From Trebonia sp963785645 (lineage in GTDB: Bacteria > Actinomycetota > Actinomycetes > Streptosporangiales > Streptosporangiaceae), in assembly GCA_963785645.1 (NCBI GenBank), contig CAWAWG010000003.1, positions 744,001 to 808,000 of the forward strand: a stretch of DNA of 64,000 nt, written 5' to 3'. The position numbers and the translations under genes were made by a program. The notes under the pieces are model-generated. The model searched no databases and was not told where the DNA came from. It saw nothing but the letters and a program-made list of their open reading frames with translations. Shown in pieces: positions 52,248 through 60,637 of this stretch (positions are counted from its first letter, which is position 1; each line of letters begins with the position of its first letter).

Positions 52248-53056
52248 CGTGTCTCCTGGCTGGCGGGTGAGGTTGCCGTCACCGGACTGCCGCCCCGGCC
52301 GCGATGCTCGGCGGGCACGCCGAGCATCGCGGCGACGAGATCCCTCTCGTCGACCCCGTCGGCCACCGTGAACTCGGCCGCGACGGTGCCGAGCCGCAGG
52401 GCGACGATGCGGTCAGAGACCGACAGGACGTCGGACAGCTCATGCGAGACGACGAGGACCGCGTGCCCCTGCTCCCGGAGCCGGTGGATCAGCTGTACGA
52501 CCTGCTCACGCTGGTTCACGGCCAGGGCGGCGGTCGGCTCGTCGAAGATGACGACCTTGGGGTCGCGCATGACCGCCCGGCCGACGGCGATGGCCTGGCG
52601 CTGGCCGCCCGACAGCTGGCCCACCGGTATGTCCAGCGAGCGGAGCTTGATGCCCAGGCGGTCAAGCACCTCCTCCGTGCCGCGGCGCATCTCGCCGCGG
52701 CTGCGCCGCGCCCCTGGCACCCGCCACCGGACGATCTCCGACCCGAGGTACATGTTGGCCACGGCATCGAGGTTGTCGCACAGGGCAAGGTCCTGGTAGA
52801 CCATCGCGATCCCGAGGCGGGCCGAGTCAGCCGGGCTCCGGAAGTGGACTGCCGCTCCGTCGAGACTGATGGTCCCGCGGTCCGGAGGCATGACGCCAGC
52901 GATGATCTTCATCAGCGTTGACTTCCCGGCGCCGTTTTCCCCGACGATCCCGAGGGTCTCTCCGTAGGACACCGAGAGGCTGACGCCCGTCAGGGCGCGT
53001 ATGCCTCCGAAATGCTTGGTTACTGCCTCCAGGCGGAGGCCTTCTGCCTGAGTCAT
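52244..53056 (-). CDS. Sugar ABC transporter ATP-binding protein (single ATPase domain)
   Basis: The 270-residue ATPase has Walker A GENGAGKSTL, signature LSGGQRQAIAVGRAV and Walker B KVVIFDEPTAALAV, with the Q-loop MVYQDLALCDN. It is a single-domain XylG/FrcA-like member rather than the double RbsA type, so it probably works as a homodimer. It starts 27 bp after the binding protein and overlaps the permease gene by 4 bp. Confidence 0.92.
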   Translation of the reverse strand: MTQAEGLRLEAVTKHFGGIRALTGVSLSVSYGETLGIVGENGAGKSTLMKIIAGVMPPDRGTISLDGAAVHFRSPADSARLGIAMVYQDLALCDNLDAVANMYLGSEIVRWRVPGARRSRGEMRRGTEEVLDRLGIKLRSLDIPVGQLSGGQRQAIAVGRAVMRDPKVVIFDEPTAALAVNQREQVVQLIHRLREQGHAVLVVSHELSDVLSVSDRIVALRLGTVAAEFTVADGVDERDLVAAMLGVPAEHRGRGGSPVTATSPASQETR

Positions 53057-53083
53057 CTCGTCTTTATCTCGTCTTCCCCGGGG

Positions 53084-54220
53084 TCACTGGGACTTGCATA
53101 CGCTCGTTCCGGCCGCGGGCCCGCTGCAGATCTGGCTCCAGGTGTAGATGCCGGCCGTCACGACGTTGCCCAGCGTCGACGCGTTGACGTAGGTGGGCGT
53201 GAGCAGCGCCGTCGGGATGTTGGCGTAGCCGTTGTTGTAGGTGCCGTTCACGCCGGGCAGCGGTGACTTGTGCTCGATCGCCGCCACGGCCATCTGCGCG
53301 CCTATGCTGGCCTCGGTGACGAACGACTTGAAGATGGTCCCGGCCTGGTAGCCCTCGGCGATGTACTGGAGGTTCTGCAGGTCGGCGTCCTGGCCGCCGT
53401 ACACCGGGACCTTCCCGGCCAGGTGCTGCGCCTGGAGCGCCGCGATGACGCCGCCGCTGGTGCCGTCGTTCATGTCAAGAAATGCGCTGACCTTGTCGTT
53501 GGTCTTGGTGAGGCACGCCTCGGCTTCCTGCTGGGCGTCGGTCGGGTCCCAGTTCGGCGTGTACTGCGAGCAGACGATCTTCACCTGCCCGCTCTTGATC
53601 AGCGGGTTAAGGCACTCGTTCTGGCCCTGGTAGTAGCGGGTCGTCCCGTACTCGCCCGGGTTGCCCATGATCCGGGCCAGCGTCTTGGGCGCACCCTGGG
53701 ACAGGTACTGGCAGGCGGGCTGCGCCTGGAGCTGGCCGACCGTCACCGAGTTGTACACGTCGAAGCCGGCCAGCGGCCCGTTCTGCGTGTTGTGGTCGTA
53801 GGCGATGACCGGGATGCCGGCCTGCTGCGCGCTCACCAGCGCACCCGTCGCCTCGTCCGGGTCGTCCGACACGAGCATGATCGCCTTGGCACCCTTGGTA
53901 ATGGCGTCTTCGACCTCTGACTGCTGGTCCGTGACCGAGTCGTTGGAGTTCTCGACGATGACGTGGAGATTGGGCGCTAGCTTCTTCAGGTCGCTCGTGA
54001 ACAGCGGGGTGTCCTGGGTCAGCCACCGGGGCGTCGAGGCGTCGGGGACCAGGAAGTACACGTCACCGCTCAGCTGCGACGAAGAGGTGCTGGAACCAGC
54101 GGTGCTGGAGCCGGAGGCGCTGGAACCAGCGGCGGTGGAACCGGTGTGCGGGCTGCCGCAGGCGGCGATCCCGAGGGCCGTGATGGCCGCGGCGACGGTC
54201 CACTTTACGTTTCTTCTCAT
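53084..54220 (-). CDS. Sugar-binding lipoprotein of the ABC transporter
   Basis: ATG 54220 gives MRRNVKWTVAAAITALGIAACGSPHTGS, a lipoprotein signal (ALGIAAC) followed by a Gly/Ser/Ala/Thr linker, then a periplasmic-binding type 1 domain (VYFLVPDASTPRWLTQDTPLFTSDLKKLAPNLHVIVENSNDSVTDQQSEVEDAITKGAKAIMLVSDD). This resembles the xylose/rhamnose-binding subgroup. The site AGGGGCAGGA precedes the ATG; a longer frame to 54424 would include the promoter. It is the first gene of the long operon and determines uptake specificity. Confidence 0.9.
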   Translation of the reverse strand: MRRNVKWTVAAAITALGIAACGSPHTGSTAAGSSASGSSTAGSSTSSSQLSGDVYFLVPDASTPRWLTQDTPLFTSDLKKLAPNLHVIVENSNDSVTDQQSEVEDAITKGAKAIMLVSDDPDEATGALVSAQQAGIPVIAYDHNTQNGPLAGFDVYNSVTVGQLQAQPACQYLSQGAPKTLARIMGNPGEYGTTRYYQGQNECLNPLIKSGQVKIVCSQYTPNWDPTDAQQEAEACLTKTNDKVSAFLDMNDGTSGGVIAALQAQHLAGKVPVYGGQDADLQNLQYIAEGYQAGTIFKSFVTEASIGAQMAVAAIEHKSPLPGVNGTYNNGYANIPTALLTPTYVNASTLGNVVTAGIYTWSQICSGPAAGTSVCKSQ

Positions 54221-54410
54221 TTCCTGCCCCTTTACAGGTTTGCGTACAGAAATCGCTGCCTTCTCGGGGAGAGGCAGCGCAGGAAGCGTCTGGGGCGCTT
54301 GCGTGCTAGCGCCGGCGAGTTCGCCTCGAACCCTCATGCACGCGGGCAACACCGCAGTGCCGAGGAATCGTATTTGGGGGATGTGATTCGCGTCTCCCGC
54401 TCGGGATTGC

Positions 54411-54443
54411 GCAAAGCTTTGCACGCCCCTAAAGACGTGTCAA
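54411..54443 (-). promoter_or_regulatory. Promoter with -35 TTGACA and LacI-type operator GCAAAGCTTTGC
   Basis: On the minus strand TTGACA (54438-54443) is followed 15 bp later by the perfect palindrome GCAAAGCTTTGC (54411-54422), which would cover the -10 element. This is a classic repressor position for the operon starting at 54220. Its leader is about 190 bp long. Confidence 0.5.
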
Positions 54444-54895
54444 GAGTTTGTTGACCAGCAGATTTCATCAGAGGGAAACATAGACGTTGGTATCGATTGC
54501 GCACCGGAAGTGCACGGAACGACGGCATGCCAGCAGCGCAGAAACCGCACGGCAAGGCCCGGCATCTGCGACAACATCGCAGCCGAAGGCGCGGCCGGGC
54601 ACGCCGCGGGCACGCGGATTGCCCGCAGTCGCGGGCACGCGGCCGGGCGTGTCCGATCCGGCGGTAAAGGTTCCGCCCGAAGGGGTCGGGCGGATGCTTA
54701 GGCGCGCGGCGCGACCACCCCCGACTGCTCCGAGGGAGTATGCGGCAGCACGGGCGGGCCTGTCAAGGCTCGCTTAGCGCTTGACCTGCACCTATCACCG
54801 TTGGCCGGGCGGCAGGCGGCCGGGATACTGCCGGTACCGGTGCTCGTTTCACCGGTGCGCCGGTCCACCGCCTGCCCGCGCACCGGCGCGTCGCT
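54444..54895. other. Intergenic region with a hairpin after iolE; no gene seen
   Basis: The 675-bp gap 54221-54895 holds the promoter above. Near the iolE stop lies a small hairpin, ACCGGTG/CACCGGT, at 54836-54856 (7-bp stem, 7-nt loop) that may terminate the iolE transcript. The GC-rich middle has only short frames without motifs. Confidence 0.5.
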
Positions 54896-55780
54896 TTACT
54901 GCTTGGTTGCCAGCAGGGCTCGCAGGTGCTCCGCGCTCTGCCGGACGTCGGCGACCGGCCCTTCTCCGTGGGGCGCCTCGGTGAGAATGGTGTCCTGCTC
55001 CAGGACGTACCAGCCGTCGTAGCCCCGGTCACCCAGGTGACCGATGATGGCGGCGAAGTCAACGTCGCCGAGGCCGAGCGGCCGGTACATACCGCGCCTG
55101 ACCCCTTCGGTGTAGCTCAGGCGGCCGGAGCGCACCTGGGCGGCGATCTGGCTGTTGACGTCCTTGAAGTGGGTGTGGGCGATGCGCTCGGGGGCCTGCC
55201 GGGTCAGCTCGGCCGGGTCGGTGCCGCCGATCAGCAGGTGCCCGGTGTCCAGGCAGAGCGAGATGGCGGAGCCGTCGAGTACCCGCTGGACCTCGTCGCC
55301 GCGCTCGACCATGGTGCCGACGTGCGGGTGCAGGACGGCGTGGATGCCGCGGGCGGCGGTCAGCCTGGTGAGCCGGTCGAGATTGGCGAGCAGGGTCTTC
55401 CAGCCCGCGGCGTCGAGGTCCGGCCGGGTGTCGTAGCCGTCCTGGCCGGTCGCGGCGGACAAGACGAGAACCCGGGCGTCGGTCGCGGCGTAACCGTCGA
55501 GTATCCGGATGATCTCGGGAACGGGATCGTGGCCGGGCTGGTGCAGCACGACCGGGGTGAAGCCGCCGACCGCAGTGAGGTGGTGGGCGGCCAGCAGATC
55601 CGCCATGACGGCGGGGTCGGCGGGAAGGAACCCATCGGGGCCGAACTCGGTGGCGGCCAGGCCGAGCTGTCCCATCTCGGCGAGGACACGCCCGGACGGG
55701 AGCTGGTAGCCCCAGCCCGGCACCTCGCAGACGCCCCAGGAGATCGGCGCCCCGGCGATTTTATCGGCGGATGCGGTCAT
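54896..55780 (-). CDS. iolE: IolE-like myo-inosose-2 dehydratase
   Basis: The TIM-barrel of 294 residues begins with the IolE hallmark APISWGVCEVPGWGYQLPSGRVLAEMGQLGLAATEFGPDGF. Metal/acid residues are seen in HAVLHPHVGTMVE, SLCLDTGHLLIGG (Asp, His), AHTHFKDVN and WYVLEQD. It dehydrates 2-keto-myo-inositol to the diketone that IolD uses. ATG 55780 is 13 bp after the Gfo gene. The pair forms its own unit controlled by the element at 57064. Confidence 0.9.
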   Translation of the reverse strand: MTASADKIAGAPISWGVCEVPGWGYQLPSGRVLAEMGQLGLAATEFGPDGFLPADPAVMADLLAAHHLTAVGGFTPVVLHQPGHDPVPEIIRILDGYAATDARVLVLSAATGQDGYDTRPDLDAAGWKTLLANLDRLTRLTAARGIHAVLHPHVGTMVERGDEVQRVLDGSAISLCLDTGHLLIGGTDPAELTRQAPERIAHTHFKDVNSQIAAQVRSGRLSYTEGVRRGMYRPLGLGDVDFAAIIGHLGDRGYDGWYVLEQDTILTEAPHGEGPVADVRQSAEHLRALLATKQ

Positions 55781-55793
55781 GTGCGTGTCTCTT

Positions 55794-57035
55794 TCATGTG
55801 GTGGGTACACGGTGCCCGAACGAGGCTCCGGGGACAGGCGTCACCTTGTGCCAGGTCCCGTCGCGCGCCGATGCCGTCGCGGCCGCGATGACCTCGGCGT
55901 CGGCGAGTGCTTCCTCGATTGTGGAGGTGCGCTGTTCCCCGCCGGCCACCGCGACCAGGAACTTCTTGGCCTCGATGACCTTCAGGTCGTCGTAGCTCAG
56001 GCTGTTGCCCGGCCCCGGCTGGAAGCGGGCGTAGTCTCCCTGGGTTTGGCTGCCCAAGACGGTGGTGTAGCCGCGGTCGGCGCCGCCGCGGCCCAGGCAG
56101 ACACGGAACTCGTTCATCTGCTCGAAGTTCCACGTGGCGGAGCCGTCGGTGCCGTAGATCTCGAAGCCAAGACCGCACTGCGGTCCCACGCTGACCCTGG
56201 ACGCCTCCAGGGTGCCGACGGCTCCGCGCGTCCGCGGACCGTCGGCAAAACGGGCCATGGCCGCGACGTAGTCGTCGTTCTCGACGTCGCCCAGCTCGCC
56301 GTCCTCGATCACGGCGAAGTGGTCGGCCGATCCCATCGGCAAGATCGGCCGCTGCGTGTACACGGTAGAAAGCAGGGAGCTGACCTCGGTGATCGGGGCC
56401 ACGACGTACTGCATCAGGTCGACGACGTGACTGAGCAGGTCGCCGAGCGCGCCGGAGCCGGCCAGGTCGCGGCGGAACCGCCACGACAGGGCACCGTTGG
56501 GCTCGGAAGCGTAGCTGTTGAAGAACACCGCGCGGACGTTGGTGATGCGGCCGAGCCGGCCGACCGCGATCAGGTCCCGGATCCGCTCGACGGCGGGGAC
56601 GTGCCGGTAGTTGTAGCCGATCGCGGTAGCGACGCCCGCTGCCTTAGCCGCGGCGGCGATGTCCGCGGTCTCGGCCACGTCCCGGCCGACCGGCTTCTCG
56701 ATCCAGAACGGCTTGCCTGCCCGGGCGGCCGCGATGCCGATCTCGCGGTGCAGCATGTTCGGCGCGCAGATGGACACCACGTCCACGTCGGGATCGGCGA
56801 GGACATCCCGGTAGTCGGTGCTGGCGCGGCCGTAGCCGAGGATGTCGCGGGCATAGCGGGCGCGGTCGGCGGCGGTGTCAGCCGCGTGCACGAACCTCGG
56901 GCGGATGCCGAGGTCGGGGTAGATCAGCGGGATGGCCTGGTACGCGCGGCTGTGCAGCTTACCCATCCAACCCACGCTGACGAGGCCGATGCCAGGCCTG
57001 GCGGATCGGGGTTCGCTCGTGTTCAGCCGGTTCAC
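55794..57035 (-). CDS. Gfo/Idh/MocA family oxidoreductase, long form (paralogue B), likely inositol dehydrogenase
   Basis: The 413-residue protein is nearly colinear with the protein at 43211 (GWMGKLHSRAYQAIPLIYPDLGIRPRFVHAADTAADRARYARDILGYGRASTDYRDVLADPDVDVVSICAPN). It has EKPVGRD for the catalytic Lys and the LLSHVVDLMQYVV His motif. Being paired with iolE, it most likely makes the 2-keto-inositol substrate. The GTG at 57035 lies only about 30 bp from the TTGACT element. Divergent from the LacI gene at 57292. Confidence 0.9.
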   Translation of the reverse strand: MNRLNTSEPRSARPGIGLVSVGWMGKLHSRAYQAIPLIYPDLGIRPRFVHAADTAADRARYARDILGYGRASTDYRDVLADPDVDVVSICAPNMLHREIGIAAARAGKPFWIEKPVGRDVAETADIAAAAKAAGVATAIGYNYRHVPAVERIRDLIAVGRLGRITNVRAVFFNSYASEPNGALSWRFRRDLAGSGALGDLLSHVVDLMQYVVAPITEVSSLLSTVYTQRPILPMGSADHFAVIEDGELGDVENDDYVAAMARFADGPRTRGAVGTLEASRVSVGPQCGLGFEIYGTDGSATWNFEQMNEFRVCLGRGGADRGYTTVLGSQTQGDYARFQPGPGNSLSYDDLKVIEAKKFLVAVAGGEQRTSTIEEALADAEVIAAATASARDGTWHKVTPVPGASFGHRVPTT

Positions 57036-57063
57036 GATGTAAACAGTGGCTGACCTGGCCCAT

Positions 57064-57100
57064 CAAGTCAACAGCATCGATGTCATCAAAAAACCATCAT
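57064..57100 (-). promoter_or_regulatory. Conserved promoter block 1 (CATCAAAAAACCATCAT element)
   Basis: CAAGTCAAC (57064-57072) and CATCAAAAAACCATCAT (57084-57100) recur with identical spacing at 61884-61919. Read on the minus strand: an upstream box ATGATGGTTTTTTGATG, then TTGACT as a plausible -35, upstream of the Gfo-iolE unit. Confidence 0.65.
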
Positions 57101-57291
57101 TCAGTTAGCGGTGATTCCGGCCCGGGCACATCCAGTAGGCCCCGCCCTGCAGGCTCGATTGCATGGGATATACACTCGTTTCGATAGCGCACAGGAGTAC
57201 GCGACCGGGAAGGCGCGGAGGCAGCTCCTGCCCGCAATTCGGCATCTCTTTCCGTCATGAGGACACTCAGTAACCCATCAGGATGGCCAGC

Positions 57292-58323
57292 ATGCCTCAC
57301 CCCCATCCCATCCGGGAGATCGCCCGCCAGGCCGGAGTGAGCGAGGCTACCGTGGACCGGGTACTCAACAACCGCGGTGGCGTGCGCCCGGGCACCGTCA
57401 ACGACATCCGGCAGGCCATCGCCGACCTGGACCGGCAGGCCAGCCAGCTCCGGCTCAACGGCCGGGTGTTCATGGTCGACATCGTGATGCAGACGCCCGA
57501 CCGGTTCTCCAGCGCGGTCCGGGCCGCGCTGGAGCAGGAGCTGCCCTCGCTGCGCCCGGCGGTGGTCCGCTCGCGGTTCAGCTTCCGCGAGAAGGGCGAT
57601 CCGGCCGAGATCGCCGCCGAGCTGGACGCGATCGCCCGGCGAGGCACGCGCGGGGTGATCCTCAAGGCACCGGAGGCACCCGAGGTCAACGCGATGGTCC
57701 TGCGGCTCAGCGAGGCGGGCATCCCGGTGGTCACCATAACGACCGACCTGCCCTTCAGCAAGCGGGTGGCCTACGTCGGGATGGACAACCGTGCGGCCGG
57801 CGCCACTGCGGCCTACCTGGTCAACCAGTGGCTGGGACAGCGGGACAGCCGCGTCCTCGTCTCGCTCAGCCGTAGCTATTTCCGCGGCGAGGAGGAGCGC
57901 GAGATCGGCTTCCGCTCCGCCATCCGCGGGCAGTGGCCGGACCGTCCCATCGCCGAGATCACCGACAGCGACGGCCTTGACACCTCCACCGCGCAGCTGG
58001 TGCTCGACGCGCTCGACCGCCACGGCGACATCGAGGCGGTGTACTCGATCGGCGGCGGTAACCGGGCCATCCTTGACGCCTTCGACGCCCGGCAGCGCCC
58101 CTGCCGGGTGTTCATCGCCCATGACCTGGACCGCGACAACCGGGAACTGCTGGCCGCCGGCCGCGTGTCCGCCGTGCTCTACCACGATCTGCGCCGGGAC
58201 ATGCACCGCGCCTGCCAGATCATCATGCAGGCGCACGGTGCCCTGGACGGCCCGATCGTCACCGCGCCCGCGGCGATCCAGGTTGTCACGCCCTTCAACA
58301 TCCCCTCGGAGATCACGGCGTAG
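57292..58323 (+). CDS. LacI family transcriptional regulator
   Basis: The HTH is IREIARQAGVSEATVDRVLNNRGGVRPGTVNDIRQAIADLDRQASQL at about residues 6-53, with a sugar-binding effector domain (VDIVMQTPDRFSSAVRAALEQELPSLRP ... GVILKAPEAPEVNAMVLRLSEAGIPVVTITTDLPFSKRVAYVGMDNRAAG). It belongs to the subgroup whose effector domain is like periplasmic inositol/ribose-binding proteins. ATG 57292 has AGGATGG 5 nt upstream; ATG 57283 is an alternative. It is divergent from Gfo-iolE and convergent with the second transporter, so it probably binds the shared promoter block. Confidence 0.9.
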   Translation: MPHPHPIREIARQAGVSEATVDRVLNNRGGVRPGTVNDIRQAIADLDRQASQLRLNGRVFMVDIVMQTPDRFSSAVRAALEQELPSLRPAVVRSRFSFREKGDPAEIAAELDAIARRGTRGVILKAPEAPEVNAMVLRLSEAGIPVVTITTDLPFSKRVAYVGMDNRAAGATAAYLVNQWLGQRDSRVLVSLSRSYFRGEEEREIGFRSAIRGQWPDRPIAEITDSDGLDTSTAQLVLDALDRHGDIEAVYSIGGGNRAILDAFDARQRPCRVFIAHDLDRDNRELLAAGRVSAVLYHDLRRDMHRACQIIMQAHGALDGPIVTAPAAIQVVTPFNIPSEITA

Positions 58324-58548
58324 GCCGCGGCCGGTACCGTCCCGTGCCCGGCCCCGGTTCGAGCACGGGGCGCCGCCGGCGATGCGGATCCGACCCCGGT
58401 ACGTCAGTATTCCCAAGGGCACCTCGGCAGACATCCAGAGGCCAGTCATCGGTACCCGTTACCCTTCAGCAACCCGTCATGAAGCGGCCAGCTGATGCCG
58501 CTGTACCCGGTGACCGGGAGCCAATCGGCCACCGGGCACAGCGGGGCC

Positions 58549-59419
58549 TCAGGAAGGGAGTGTGTCGCCTGGCTGCCGTGCGTCGGCCTCGCGGGCGACC
58601 TCGCGGGCGACGTCGGCGACCCCGGCATCGCCGACGGCGAGTCCCTGTAGTTCCCTGCTCAGTTCCTGTAGCTCGGCGCCGCCTGCCATCATCTGGGTAA
58701 GTCCCTCGACCGTCGTCTCCCGCTTGAGATAGGACGCCATCAGGCGACCGCGCTTCAGCAGGACGAACCGGTCTCCGACCGGGTAGGCGTGGTGCGGGTT
58801 GTGGGTGATGAAGATGACTCCGATGCCCAGTTCGCGGGCCTGGAGGATGTACCTGAGCACGATCCCCGACTGGCTGACCCCGAGCGCTGAGGTGGGCTCG
58901 TCGAGGATCAGGACCCGGGCACCGAAGTAGACGGCGCGGGCGATCGCCACCGCCTGCCGCTCGCCGCCGGACAGGGTACCCACGCTCTGCTCGGGGTCGC
59001 GGACATCGATGCCCATCTTCGTCAGCTCCTCGCGCATGACCTTCTTCGCGCGCGCCGACGTCGAGGCGGCGTAGCGGCCCGCGGCCCCTGGTCGGGTTCC
59101 TGGCCGAGGAAGAAGTTGCGCCAGACCGACATCAGCGGGATGGTCGCCAGGTCCTGGAACACCGTGGCGATGCCCTGACCGCGCGCCTCCCGCGGCCCGG
59201 CAAGCGCCACCGGCTGCCCGTCGATGAGGAACTCGCCCGCGTCCGGGGAGAATACCCCGGAGAGGATCTTGATCAGGGTGGACTTGCCCGCGCCGTTGTC
59301 GCCGAGAACGCAGGTGACCTCGCCTGGGAAGACCTGGAGGGAGACGTCGTGCAGGGCATTGACGCTGCCGAAGTACTTGCTGATGTTGCGTACCTCGAGC
59401 AGGGGCGTGCCCGCGTCAT
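58549..59419 (-). pseudogene. Sugar ABC transporter ATPase, frameshifted
   Basis: Family sequence begins LLEVRNISKYFGSVNALHDVSL with Walker A GDNGAGKSTL and FQDLATIPLMSVWRNFFLGQEP. It leaves frame near 59080 and resumes at KVMREELTKMGIDVRDPEQSVG with signature LSGGERQAVAIARAV and Walker B VLILDEPTSALGV. The N-terminal frame also has no start codon after the upstream stop. ATG 59419 is in another frame, implying a second indel near 59410. Single ATPase domain of the FrcA type; partner of the permease at 59430. Confidence 0.82.
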
Positions 59420-59429
59420 CTGTGACCGT

Positions 59430-60542
59430 TCACCGGCGTGCCCTTTGCGCTCGGCGGTAGATGAGGGTGTTGACGGCCACGGCCAGGAAGAGGATCACGC
59501 CGAGGAACGTGAAGTCCCACGAGCTATCCCAGCCGGCGTAGATCACCCCTTCGAAGGCCATGCCGATGATGCACGCGCCGAGGGCGGCGCCGATCACCGA
59601 GCCGTAGCCGCCGGTGAGCAGGCAGCCGCCGACCACCGCCGCGATGATGTAGTAGAACTCGTATCCGACGCCCTGCTCCGAGACGGCCGAGTTGGCCTGG
59701 GTGAACGTGATGATCCCGACCAGCCCGGCCGACAGCGCGGTGCCAAGGAACAGGACGATCTTGGTCCGGGCGACCGGCACGCCGACGTTGCGGGCCGCGA
59801 CCGGATCGCCGCCGACCGCGAAGACCCAGTTGCCGAACGTGGTCTTCTTGAGCAGCCACGCGCCGACCGCAGTCAGGGCGATGAACCAGAGGATCGCTGT
59901 CTGGAAGCCGCTCGGGACCGACGAGCTTGCACCGAACGAGCTGCCGAAAACGGCCTTGGCGCTGGCCAGGCCGCCGTAGCCGGTTCCGGTGAGCGAGATC
60001 TGGGTACTGCCGTGGTTGAGCAGCAGCACCCCTCCGATGCTGGACCCGCGCAGCACGAAGAACGTCGCAAGCGTGACGATGAAGCTCGGCAGCTTCGACC
60101 TGACGACGACGATGCCGTTGACCAGCCCGATCAGCGCGGCGAAGACGAGGGTCCCGGCAATCGCCAGCCATGCGTTCCAGTGCAGGCTCCCCACCAGGAG
60201 GCCCATGACGATGGCGGCGACGCCGGTCATGACTCCGGCGGAGAGGTCGAACTCGCCGCCGATCATCAGCAATCCCACGGGCACCGCCATGATCCCGAAG
60301 AATGCGGCCTGCTGGCTCCAGGCCGCCACCCCGGTCAAGGTGAGCCAGAGGTGCTGCGCCGTCGAGTCGGTGGCGGCGAACAGCCCGAAGACGACCAGAG
60401 CACCGAGCAGGCTGCCCAGTTCCGGACGCTGCAGCGCCCTGGTCATCCGGCCGACCGGCGACAGCCTTTCATCGGGTGCTTTCGGCCGGCCCGGCGGCGG
60501 CCCGGTAACCGCCGTGCCTACAGTTTCGGCATTCATCTGCAC
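59430..60542 (-). CDS. Sugar ABC transporter permease
   Basis: The 370-residue multi-spanning protein has FFGIMAVPVGLLMIGGEFDLSAGVMTGVAAIVMGLLVG, KLPSFIVTLATFFVLRG and VVGGCLLTGGYGSVIGAALGACIIGMAFEGVIYAGWDSSW, the conserved core of RbsC/FrcC-type permeases. It is 95 bp downstream of the binding protein and upstream of the frameshifted ATPase. Likely imports a cyclitol such as inositol, judged from the shared promoter block with iolE. Confidence 0.92.
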   Translation of the reverse strand: MQMNAETVGTAVTGPPPGRPKAPDERLSPVGRMTRALQRPELGSLLGALVVFGLFAATDSTAQHLWLTLTGVAAWSQQAAFFGIMAVPVGLLMIGGEFDLSAGVMTGVAAIVMGLLVGSLHWNAWLAIAGTLVFAALIGLVNGIVVVRSKLPSFIVTLATFFVLRGSSIGGVLLLNHGSTQISLTGTGYGGLASAKAVFGSSFGASSSVPSGFQTAILWFIALTAVGAWLLKKTTFGNWVFAVGGDPVAARNVGVPVARTKIVLFLGTALSAGLVGIITFTQANSAVSEQGVGYEFYYIIAAVVGGCLLTGGYGSVIGAALGACIIGMAFEGVIYAGWDSSWDFTFLGVILFLAVAVNTLIYRRAQRARR

Positions 60543-60637
60543 ATCCCCAGATCAGTTCTCCTAGGTGGCTGCTGCGCCGGAGTACCGGGACCGGCCTCAT
60601 CAGCCTTCTGGTCCCGGCACCACCGAACTAGCCCTGC

